From NCBI GenBank assembly GCA_041287425.1, contig JBEULG010000006.1:34725-98724 (forward strand): DNA of 64,000 bases. The letters run 5' to 3'. Position 1 is the first letter of the stretch, and each line of letters begins with the position of its first letter. The notes under the pieces were generated by a model. It was not told the origin of the DNA. It saw nothing but the letters and a program-made list of their open reading frames with translations, and did no database searches. Both the position numbers and the translations under genes were made by a program. Below, in pieces: positions 27,211-34,916 of the stretch. The DNA is from JAFGSI01 sp041287425 (lineage in GTDB: Bacteria > Chloroflexota > Anaerolineae > Anaerolineales > Villigracilaceae).

Positions 27211-28553
27211 CCATCGAGTTCATGCTGGATGTCTTCCGCGAAAACCGCCAGCGGGAGGCTGTCATCTGGCGCGACCAGGCCTTCTCCTACGACTGGCTGC
27301 TCGAGCGGCTGGCGAACTGGCAGACGGCGCTGAGCGAGCAGCGGGTCCCCTCCGGCGCGGTGGTCATCCTGGAGGCCGATTTTTCCCCCAACGCGGTGGC
27401 GCTCTTCCTGGCGCTCATCGAACACAACTGCGTCCTGGTGCCGTTGACGCCCTCGGTGGAGGCCAAGAAGGCCGAGTTCACGGAAATCGCCCAAGGGGAA
27501 GTGCGCATCGTCATCGACGAGCAGGATCAGGTCCGCTTCGAGCGCCTCCCCTATCGGGCCGATCATCCCCTCTATGCCGAATTGCGCCGCCGCGGCCACC
27601 CCGGCCTGATTCTCTTTTCCTCCGGTTCGACCGGCAAGAACAAGGCCGCCCTGCACGACCTGACCGGCATCCTGGAGAAATTCAAAGTCCGCCGCCACGC
27701 CAAGCGCACCATCACCTTCCTGCTCTACGACCATATCGGCGGCGTTAACACCATGCTCTACATCCTCTCCAACGGTGGGACGATCATCACCGTTCAGGAT
27801 CGTAGCCCCGAGTCGGTGCTGGCCGCGGTCGAAAAGCATCGGGTCGAGATGCTGCCCACCTCGCCGACCTTCATCAACCTGATTCTGCTCAGCGAAGCCT
27901 ACCAACGTTACGACCTGTCTTCGCTCCAGACCGTTACCTACGGCACCGAGCCGATGCCGGAAAGCACACTCAAGCGCTTCCACGAACTATTCCCGCACAT
28001 CACCCTCCAGCAAACCTACGGCCTCTCCGAGGTCGGCATCCTGCGCTCCAAGTCGAAGAGTTCGGACTCGCTGTGGGTCAAACTGGGCGGCGAGGGCTTC
28101 GAGACGCGCGTCGTGGACGGCATCCTGCACATCAAAGCCAAGAGCGCCATGCTCGGCTACCTGAACGCCCCCAGCCCGTTCACCGAGGACGGCTGGCTCG
28201 TCACCGGCGACGAGGTGCTGGTGGACGGCGAGTACTTCCGCATCCTGGGCCGCCGCTCCGAATTGATCAACGTCGGCGGCGAAAAAGTCTATCCGGCCGA
28301 AGTCGAATCGGTGTTGCAGGAACAGCCCAACGTCGCCGAGGTGACCGTTTACGGCGAAAAAAATCCCATCACCGGCAATATCGTCTGCGCCCTGGTGCGG
28401 CTGAAGGAGCCGGAAGACCCCAAAGACGCCGCCTTGCGATTGAAGAAAGCCTGCCGCGCCGTCTTGCCGGCTTTCAAAGTGCCGGTCAAAATCGAATTCG
28501 TGGACGAGGAAATGTACTCCGAGCGCTACAAGAAAATTCGCCTGCGCCCCTAG
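27207..28553 (+). CDS. ANL-superfamily AMP-forming acyl/aryl ligase
   Basis: This 448-residue adenylate-forming enzyme has the phosphate loop LFSSGSTGKNKAALHD, the A5-type motif QQTYGLSEVG, the hinge motif GWLVTGDEV, GRRSELINVGGEKVYP and the C-terminal catalytic lysine region ERYKKIRLR. It is somewhat shorter than most acyl-CoA synthetases (500-550 residues), mainly in the N-terminal part. It should activate a carboxylic acid as an adenylate and load it on CoA or on the carrier protein two genes upstream. The acid cannot be told. The start overlaps the SDR stop. Confidence 0.9.
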   Translation: MTIEFMLDVFRENRQREAVIWRDQAFSYDWLLERLANWQTALSEQRVPSGAVVILEADFSPNAVALFLALIEHNCVLVPLTPSVEAKKAEFTEIAQGEVRIVIDEQDQVRFERLPYRADHPLYAELRRRGHPGLILFSSGSTGKNKAALHDLTGILEKFKVRRHAKRTITFLLYDHIGGVNTMLYILSNGGTIITVQDRSPESVLAAVEKHRVEMLPTSPTFINLILLSEAYQRYDLSSLQTVTYGTEPMPESTLKRFHELFPHITLQQTYGLSEVGILRSKSKSSDSLWVKLGGEGFETRVVDGILHIKAKSAMLGYLNAPSPFTEDGWLVTGDEVLVDGEYFRILGRRSELINVGGEKVYPAEVESVLQEQPNVAEVTVYGEKNPITGNIVCALVRLKEPEDPKDAALRLKKACRAVLPAFKVPVKIEFVDEEMYSERYKKIRLRP

Positions 28554-28560
28554 CCCACCG

Positions 28561-29403
28561 ATGACCCTCATCCGCCCCGCCGAACCTGAAGATTTCGAGC
28601 GCCTCTACCCTCTCTTCCTGGGCTTCAACGAGCCGCGCCCGGCGAAAGAGACCTTCCGCCGCCTGTTCGTCCGTCTCTGGGGCAACCTGGACGACCCCTT
28701 CGGTTACCTGCTCGAAGACGAGGGCCGGCCGGTCGGCTTCCTGGGGACGCTTTTCAGCCAGCGCGAAATCGAAGGCCGGGAGGAGAAATTTTGCAACCTG
28801 ACGACCTGGATTGTCGCCCCCGAATATCGCAGCGAGGGGCTGTCGCTGCTTTCCCGCGTCCTGAACCGCACAGGGGTGACCTTCACCAACTTCACCGGCC
28901 TCAAAGTCGCGCCCATCCTGCGCCGCTTCGGCTTCCAGGTCCTGGATGAGCGCGCCCGCATCCTGCTGCCCCTGCCTTTCGCCGGGGCAGGCGAAATTTC
29001 GCTCGACCCCGAGCGAATCGCCCCCTGCCTGGACGACCACGACCGGCGCATCCTCGAGGATCACCGCCCCTTTGCCTTTCCCCATCTCTTGCTGCGGCGC
29101 GGCGGCGAGTACGCCTATCTGATCGTCAAGCCCGTCCGCCGCAAGCGCCTGCCGCTGGCCGAGGTGCACTACCTGAGTCATCCGGCCGTCTTCGCCCGCC
29201 TGGCCCCCTCGCTGCTGGCCCGCCTCTGCCTGCGGCTGGGCGTCCTCGGCCTGCTGGTCGGCGAGCATTACCTGGCCGCTCAGCGCGTGTCCCTGCCCGG
29301 CGCGACCATCCCGCAGCGCATCCCGCGCCTGTTCCGCTCGAACAGCGTGCCGCGCCAGGCAATGGACACCCTCTATTCGGAACTGCAAGTCCTCGACCTA
29401 TGA
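28561..29403 (+). CDS. GNAT-like N-acyltransferase
   Basis: This 280-residue protein has an N-terminal GNAT fold: IRPAEPEDFERLYPLF, then VGFLGTLFSQREI and the acyl-CoA binding strand-helix LTTWIVAPEYRSEGLSLLSR. A second, less conserved half may be another GNAT-like repeat or a specificity domain. It lies 7 nt after the ligase and overlaps the deacetylase start by 4 nt. In this context it may transfer the carrier-bound acyl group to an amine on a sugar or peptide. The function is inferred from fold and neighbours. Confidence 0.72.
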   Translation: MTLIRPAEPEDFERLYPLFLGFNEPRPAKETFRRLFVRLWGNLDDPFGYLLEDEGRPVGFLGTLFSQREIEGREEKFCNLTTWIVAPEYRSEGLSLLSRVLNRTGVTFTNFTGLKVAPILRRFGFQVLDERARILLPLPFAGAGEISLDPERIAPCLDDHDRRILEDHRPFAFPHLLLRRGGEYAYLIVKPVRRKRLPLAEVHYLSHPAVFARLAPSLLARLCLRLGVLGLLVGEHYLAAQRVSLPGATIPQRIPRLFRSNSVPRQAMDTLYSELQVLDL

Positions 29404-30419
29404 AGCGCCTCGACCTGCTGCTGCGCCCCCTCGCCCCGCTCATCCGCCCTCTCTACGGCGGCCTCGGCCTGGTGTTGATGTTCCACCGTCTCATCCCGGA
29501 TGGCGAAGCGCCGCGCCTGCCGGCGCTCGAAACGACCCCCGCCCGACTGGAGGCCATCCTGGCCTGGTTCGAACGGCGCGGCTATGCCTTCTGGTCGCTG
29601 GCCGACCTGTGCCGCTTCCTGCGCGGCGAAACGCGCCCCGACCGCCCCTTCGTCCTGTTTACCTTCGATGACGGCTATCGCGACAATCTGACCCTCGCCT
29701 ACCCCGTCTTTCAGCGGCGCGGCGTCCCCTTCACCATCCACGTGACCACCAGCCTGCCCGACCGGACGGCCATCCTATGGTGGTATCTGCTCGAAGACCT
29801 GCTCGAGCGGGGCGAAAGAATCGAACTCGAAACAAACGGCGGCGTGCGCCGCTTCGAGACCGACTCCCCGGCTGCGGCCGCCCAAAGCCGCGCCGCCCTG
29901 CGCTCCTTGCTCAAGTACGCTCGGCCGCACGAATTTGCCCGCCTGGCGGATAGCCTCTTCCGCGCCCGCGGCCTCGATCCGTTCGCCCCCACCGAGGCTC
30001 TCGCCCTGACCTGGGACGAAATCCGCCGCCTGGACGCCGATCCGCTGGTGACCATCGGCGCCCACACCATCAATCACCGCGTCCTCAGCCGCCTGGACGA
30101 GGCCGAGGCGCGCGCCGAAATCGCCGGGGCCAAACACATCCTGGAGACACGTCTAGGCCATCCGGTGACGCACTTCGCCTATCCTTTTGGGTCGCGCCGC
30201 GAAGCCGGCCAGCGCGAGGCGCGCCTGGCCGCCGAATGTGGCTTCGAAACCGCCCTGACCACCCGTTACGGGAATCTCTTCCACGCCCATGCCGCCGCGC
30301 CCCTCGCCCTGCCGCGCTACGATATGGGTCACTTCCCCGACCTGCGCTATTTGGATCTGATCGCCTCCGGTGCCCTGGCCATGCGCCTCAACCGTCTGCG
30401 GCGAGTGATGACGTTGTAA
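29400..30419 (+). CDS. Polysaccharide deacetylase (NodB/CE4 family)
   Basis: This 339-residue protein has a NodB domain with the metal-binding Asp pair in FTFDDGYRDN, the His motif GAHTINHRVLS and the downstream YPFGSRREAGQRE. Such enzymes remove N-acetyl groups from GlcNAc-containing glycans. There is no obvious signal peptide; the N-terminus (LLLRPLAPLIRPLYGGLGLV) is hydrophobic and could associate with the membrane. The free amine it makes is a plausible target for the acyltransferase encoded just before. It is the last gene of the cassette. Confidence 0.88.
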   Translation: MKRLDLLLRPLAPLIRPLYGGLGLVLMFHRLIPDGEAPRLPALETTPARLEAILAWFERRGYAFWSLADLCRFLRGETRPDRPFVLFTFDDGYRDNLTLAYPVFQRRGVPFTIHVTTSLPDRTAILWWYLLEDLLERGERIELETNGGVRRFETDSPAAAAQSRAALRSLLKYARPHEFARLADSLFRARGLDPFAPTEALALTWDEIRRLDADPLVTIGAHTINHRVLSRLDEAEARAEIAGAKHILETRLGHPVTHFAYPFGSRREAGQREARLAAECGFETALTTRYGNLFHAHAAAPLALPRYDMGHFPDLRYLDLIASGALAMRLNRLRRVMTL

Positions 30420-30437
30420 TTGCCCTCGGCCAAAAAC

Positions 30438-30475
30438 AAAAGGCTTCCAAAGCCGCCCGGCTCCGGAAGCCTTTT
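30438..30475. terminator. Bidirectional intrinsic terminator
   Basis: An 11-bp stem (AAAAGGCTTCC paired with GGAAGCCTTTT) with an internal GC hairpin lies between the convergent deacetylase (+) and pckA (-) genes. The A-rich and T-rich ends give a U tract in both directions. Confidence 0.85.
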
Positions 30476-30509
30476 CGTTGCCCGCTGTTCACCGAACACT
30501 GAACACTGT

Positions 30510-32156
30510 TTACTGAATCTTGGGCCCGGCCTCGATGACCTGGCGCGGCGTCTCGGCCTCGAATTTCTTCATGTTGTCAATGAAGCGCGCCGCCAGTTGC
30601 TTGTAACGCTTCCAGTATTCGTCTTTGTTCTGCCAGGCGCGCTCCGGGTACATCACATCCTCCGGCACCTCCGGGCAGGTCTTGGGGACGAGGAAGCCAA
30701 AGACCGGGTCGGTGTAGTATTCCACGTCGTCGAGCAGGCCCTCCAGGGCAGCGTTGAGCAGGCTGCGGGTGTGGCGGATGCTGATGCGCTTGCCCACGCC
30801 GTAGGGGCCGCCCACCCAGCCGGTGTTGACCAGCCAGCACTTGACGTCGTAGCGTTCGATTTTGCGACGCAACAGTTCGGCATAGAAGGCCGGCGGATGC
30901 ACCATGAACGGCCCGCCGAAACAGGCGCTGAAGGTGATTTCCGGCTCGTCGCGCAGACCGATTTCCGTGCCGGCAATCTTGGAGGTGTAGCCGGAGATGA
31001 AGTGATACATGGCCTGCTCGGTCGTCAGGCGGGCGATGGGCGGCATCACGCCGGAGGCATCGCAGGTCAGGAAGATGATGTTCTTCGGGTGGCCGCCGCG
31101 CTTTTCGGGGATGGCGTTCTCGATGAAGGTCAGCGGATAGGCGGCGCGGGTGTTTTCGGTCAGCGAGGCGTCGTCCAGGTCAATGAAGCGCGTCACCGGG
31201 TCATAGACCACGTTCTCCAGCACCGTCCCGAAGCGGCGGGTGGCGGCGTAGATTTGCGGCTCGGCGGTCGGAGAGAGTTCGATGACCTTGGCGTAGCAGC
31301 CGTCCTCGAAGTTGAAGATGCCGTTGTCGCTCCAGCCGTGTTCGTCGTCGCCGATGAGGCCGCGCTTGGGGTCGGCGGAGAGGGTCGTCTTGCCCGTGCC
31401 GGAGAGGCCGAAGAAGAGCGCCGTGTCGCCGTCTTTGCCCACGTTGGCCGAGCAGTGCATGGTCATCACGCCGTCGTGGAGCGGCAGCAGGTAATTGAGC
31501 AGGGTGAAGACCGACTTCTTGATTTCGCCGCCGTAGCCGGTGTTGCCGATGATGCACAGTTTCTGGGCGAAATTGAGGACGATGAAGGTCTCGGTGGGCG
31601 TCTGGTCAATCTGCGGGAAGGACTTGAAGCCCGGCGCGGCGATGACGGTGAACTCCGGCACGAAACGGCGGTACTCCTCGGCGGTCTGCGGCTTGATGAA
31701 CATGTTGCGGGCGAAGAGACTGTGCCAGGCCAGTTCGGTCACGATGCGGACCGGCAGGCGGTAGTCCGGGTCCGCGCCGCCGTAGGCATCCTGGACGAAG
31801 ACATCCCGGCCCTGCAGATAGCCCTGCAGGCGGGCGAAGAGTTCGTCGAATTTTTCCGGCGCGAAGGGGCGGTTGTACTGCCCCCACCAGATTTTGTCCT
31901 CGTTCTCCGGCTCGCGGACGACGAATTTGTCGCTGGCGGCGCGGGCGGTGTGCTTGCCGGTGTTGACCACGATGGGGCCGAGGTGGGCAATCGAAGCCTC
32001 GCCGCGAAAGATGATTTCCTCGTAGAGCGCCTCGGTGGGCAGATTCCAGTACACTTTGCGCAGGTTGGTCAGGCCGAGGTACTCCAGTCCGTAATCCGAG
32101 CGGATGGCGGCGGCCTGTCCTTCCGTGGGGGTTTTGATGTTGAGAATGTTGTTCAT
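30510..32156 (-). CDS. pckA: ATP-dependent phosphoenolpyruvate carboxykinase
   Basis: This enzyme decarboxylates and phosphorylates oxaloacetate to phosphoenolpyruvate, the entry to gluconeogenesis. The P-loop GLSGTGKTTLSADP, the metal site GDDEHGWSDNGIFNFEDG and the FIKPQT segment identify the ATP type. I chose the ATG at 32156 (548 residues); a GTG at 32168 is an in-frame alternative. The length is normal for the family. It lies in the same orientation as an aminotransferase gene 45 nt upstream, so the two may be co-transcribed. Confidence 0.95.
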   Translation of the reverse strand: MNNILNIKTPTEGQAAAIRSDYGLEYLGLTNLRKVYWNLPTEALYEEIIFRGEASIAHLGPIVVNTGKHTARAASDKFVVREPENEDKIWWGQYNRPFAPEKFDELFARLQGYLQGRDVFVQDAYGGADPDYRLPVRIVTELAWHSLFARNMFIKPQTAEEYRRFVPEFTVIAAPGFKSFPQIDQTPTETFIVLNFAQKLCIIGNTGYGGEIKKSVFTLLNYLLPLHDGVMTMHCSANVGKDGDTALFFGLSGTGKTTLSADPKRGLIGDDEHGWSDNGIFNFEDGCYAKVIELSPTAEPQIYAATRRFGTVLENVVYDPVTRFIDLDDASLTENTRAAYPLTFIENAIPEKRGGHPKNIIFLTCDASGVMPPIARLTTEQAMYHFISGYTSKIAGTEIGLRDEPEITFSACFGGPFMVHPPAFYAELLRRKIERYDVKCWLVNTGWVGGPYGVGKRISIRHTRSLLNAALEGLLDDVEYYTDPVFGFLVPKTCPEVPEDVMYPERAWQNKDEYWKRYKQLAARFIDNMKKFEAETPRQVIEAGPKIQ

Positions 32157-32201
32157 AGTTTCATCCACTAATCACTGTTCTCTGATGACTGAACACCGGC
32201 C

Positions 32202-33434
32202 TTACAGCCAATCCCTCACCAGTTTTCGGTCGCCGATGTAGATTTCGCTCGGCGCGTTGGGGTCGAGCGCCCACTTCATGCGCTCGATGCCCTCGGTCAG
32301 GTCTTTGACCGAGCCGGCGTAACTCAGGCGCAGATACCCCTCCATGCCGAATTCCTTGCCCGGCACGGTGACCACCAGGGCCTTCTTGAGCAGGAATTGC
32401 GAGAGTTCGGTGGAGGAAGAGGCGATGCTCTTGCGAATGTAGGCGCGGAAATCGGGCAGGGCGTAGAAAGTCCCCTGCGGCCTGAAACAGCGCACATCGG
32501 TGAAGGTGCGCAGTTCCTGCATCAGCACATCGCGGTTGTTCTGCATCGTCAGGCGCAGCGCCTCAACCACCGACTGCATCCCCAGCAGCGCCCCCTCAGC
32601 GGCAGCCTGCATAACCGGCGAGACGCAGGTGGTCGTCTGCGACTGGACGTTGGTCATGATTTCCACCAGGCGGCGCGGGGCCACCACCCAGCCGATGCGG
32701 AAGCCGGTCATGCCGTAGAGTTTCGCCACCCCGTTGACGACGATGATTTTCGAGTTCTCGATGTCCTTCTCGGTGTACTTGTAGGCCGGCGCGGCCACCT
32801 GCCCATCGAAGACCAGTTTGTGGTAGATGTCGTCGCAAATCATGTAGATGCCCTTGCGCTCGCACAGTTCCACAATCTGGCCGATGAGTTCGGGCGGATA
32901 GACCACGCCAGAGGGATTGTTCGGGCTGTTGACGATGATGGCTTTGGTGTAGGAAGAGACGACTCGCTCGATTTCGTCGAAGCGCGGGACGAAGCCGCCG
33001 TCTTCGGGCGTGACGATGACCGGCACGCCGCCGATCATGCGAATCATCTCCGGGTACGAGACCCAGTAGGGGGCCAGGACGATGACCTCGTCCTGCGGGT
33101 TGAGCAGCGTGAAAAGCACGTTCCACAGCGACTGCTTGGCCCCGTCTGAGACGATGATGTTGTAGGGCGCAACCACGCGGTTATAGTTGTCCTCCATGTA
33201 GCGGACGATGGCTTTCTTCATCGAGGGCGTGCCGTCGGTCGGCACATACTTGACCTCGCCGCTGCTCAACTTGGCCGCCGAACTCAGGATGGCGGTGATG
33301 GGCGTCTTGTTCTTCGGCTCGCCGATGCCGAGGTGGATGACCGGCTCGCCTTTCTCGCGCAGCAGGCGCGCTTCCTCGTTGAGGGCGATGGTCGGCGAGG
33401 CAGGAATCGAACTTGCGACCTGACTCAAACTCAT
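32202..33434 (-). CDS. Class I/II aminotransferase, aspartate aminotransferase-like
   Basis: This 410-residue PLP enzyme of fold type I has IHLGIGEP near the N-terminus, SDGAKQSLWNVLF, NSPNNPSG, the CDDIYHKL segment and the PLP lysine region AKLYGMTGFRIGW. In most family members Ser or Thr precedes the lysine; here it is Ala. It probably interconverts aspartate or another amino acid and its keto acid, which fits the oxaloacetate-using PEPCK downstream. The start has an AGGAG ribosome site. The exact substrate is uncertain. Confidence 0.9.
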   Translation of the reverse strand: MSLSQVASSIPASPTIALNEEARLLREKGEPVIHLGIGEPKNKTPITAILSSAAKLSSGEVKYVPTDGTPSMKKAIVRYMEDNYNRVVAPYNIIVSDGAKQSLWNVLFTLLNPQDEVIVLAPYWVSYPEMIRMIGGVPVIVTPEDGGFVPRFDEIERVVSSYTKAIIVNSPNNPSGVVYPPELIGQIVELCERKGIYMICDDIYHKLVFDGQVAAPAYKYTEKDIENSKIIVVNGVAKLYGMTGFRIGWVVAPRRLVEIMTNVQSQTTTCVSPVMQAAAEGALLGMQSVVEALRLTMQNNRDVLMQELRTFTDVRCFRPQGTFYALPDFRAYIRKSIASSSTELSQFLLKKALVVTVPGKEFGMEGYLRLSYAGSVKDLTEGIERMKWALDPNAPSEIYIGDRKLVRDWL

Positions 33435-33480
33435 GATGGATTCTCCTGAAGTGGATGTGGAAAAAAAAGACCAACTCTGT

Positions 33481-33509
33481 TATGACAATTCGACAAGACC
33501 TATTATAAT
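33481..33509 (+). promoter_or_regulatory. Promoter of the ATPase/TPR pair
   Basis: TATAAT at 33504-33509 has a weak -35 candidate (TATGAC, 33481-33486) 17 nt upstream. The -10 region is a near palindrome (ATTATAAT), so it may also serve the divergent aminotransferase gene. The leader to the ATG at 33597 is about 80 nt and ends in AAGGAG. Confidence 0.5.
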
Positions 33510-33596
33510 TTACTTGGGAAGCCCTCGCCTGCCCCTGTTGTTTTTGGTACTTTTGTCATCTCTGCCTGTGACGATTCTCAGGCACAAGGAGCGGAA

Positions 33597-34916
33597 ATGA
33601 ACGAACGAATCGTCGAAGCAATCGGCCGTTGCAACCCCGATGAACCTCTCCAGCCGGGCGACCCCCGTTGGTGCGATTTCGACCAGGCACGCGGCACGAA
33701 CCTGCACAACCGGATTGCCCGCCGCCTGCGCGGCGCGGAAAGCGAAAACCGCTACAGCCACATCGCCCTGGCCGGACACCGCGGCTCAGGCAAATCCACC
33801 GAACTGGCGCGCGTCATCGACAACGCCCGCCGTGACGGCTACCTGCCGCTCTACGCCGTCGTCAACGAACAGGCCGATCCCAACGAAATCGGCTTCGGCG
33901 ACCTGTTCCTGCTCATGCTTCGCCTGCTCGACGACGCCTTCCGTCAGGACGAACGCGTCAAAGACTTGCCCGCCAAAACAGTCAAGATCGTCACCGACTG
34001 GTTCCGCGATGTGACCCGCATCGAAGAAAAAGAAGTCGAACGCGCTATCGAATTCTCCGGCCAGGCCTCCCTTGGGCCGACGACGCCGCTCGGCAAACTG
34101 CTCTCCGGTCTGAGCCTGCTGCGCAAAACAACCGGCAAACAGCGCGAAGAAATCCGCCAGGCAGTCGAAAAATACCCCGACCAGTTGCGCAAGAATCTCA
34201 ACCTGTTGCTCGAAGATGCCCGCCACCTGTGCCGCGAAGTCTATCCGCGCGGCCCGCTCTTCATCCTCGACAACCTCGACCGATACACCCCCGAAATGAT
34301 TAGCCAGGCCGTCCTGACCAACTCTGACCTGCTGAACGGCATCGCCGCCCACACCGTCTTTGTCGTCCCCATCCCGCTGCTCTACAACCCACCCGGCGAG
34401 ACGGTCGAGGACCGCTACGAACCGGAAACTCTGCCAATGTTGACCATCTTCGAGCGCGGCAACCCCGACAACATCAATCAGCGCACCCTCGACGCGCTCA
34501 TCGAATCCATCCACCGCCGCGTCGCCCCCGACCTGTTTGCCGATCCCGAACTGCCCGCCCGCCTTGCCTTTCTCTCCGGCGGCTGCCCGCGCGATTTGAT
34601 GCGCCTGCTCAAAGAGGCCCTGCTCGAATCGGAAGACAAGATAGACGAACGCGCTGTCAACCGCGCCGCCAGCCTGGTGCGCGGCGAAATGGCCCGCAAA
34701 CTGACCCTCAAACACTACGACATCCTGGCCCGTACCTTCCTCGACACCCGCATCAACCCCGATGAGGACGGCCGCTTCCTGCTCTACCGCCGGGCCGCCC
34801 TGGAATACAACGGCGAACGCTGGGTGGGGGTGCATCCCCTCCTGTGGGATACCCCCGAATTCAAACAAGCCCTCCTGAACGCCCGCCGCTCCCGCCGGAC
34901 CACCAATCAACGCTGA
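33597..34916 (+). CDS. P-loop ATPase (AAA/STAND-like) paired with a TPR protein
   Basis: This 439-residue protein has a Walker A motif (AGHRGSGKSTELARV, about 60-75) and a Walker B-like strand (LFILDNLDRY, about 220). A region with LSGGCPRDLMRLLKEAL follows, the sensor-2/winged-helix junction common in STAND and ORC/Cdc6-like ATPases. There is no membrane segment. The stop overlaps the start of the TPR gene (TGATG), so the two products are made together and probably interact. A regulatory or defence-like role is possible, but nothing here proves one. Confidence 0.8.
   Translation: MNERIVEAIGRCNPDEPLQPGDPRWCDFDQARGTNLHNRIARRLRGAESENRYSHIALAGHRGSGKSTELARVIDNARRDGYLPLYAVVNEQADPNEIGFGDLFLLMLRLLDDAFRQDERVKDLPAKTVKIVTDWFRDVTRIEEKEVERAIEFSGQASLGPTTPLGKLLSGLSLLRKTTGKQREEIRQAVEKYPDQLRKNLNLLLEDARHLCREVYPRGPLFILDNLDRYTPEMISQAVLTNSDLLNGIAAHTVFVVPIPLLYNPPGETVEDRYEPETLPMLTIFERGNPDNINQRTLDALIESIHRRVAPDLFADPELPARLAFLSGGCPRDLMRLLKEALLESEDKIDERAVNRAASLVRGEMARKLTLKHYDILARTFLDTRINPDEDGRFLLYRRAALEYNGERWVGVHPLLWDTPEFKQALLNARRSRRTTNQR

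Noticed and set aside
30480..30515. Short direct repeats of GAACACTG next to pckA as an attachment site
   Set aside because: The words are short and imperfect, a similar word occurs at 32190, and no integrase or other mobile gene is near.
30420..32171. A 583-codon plus-strand frame opposite pckA
   Set aside because: The minus strand encodes a complete PEPCK. The plus frame also runs through a terminator hairpin and has no motif.
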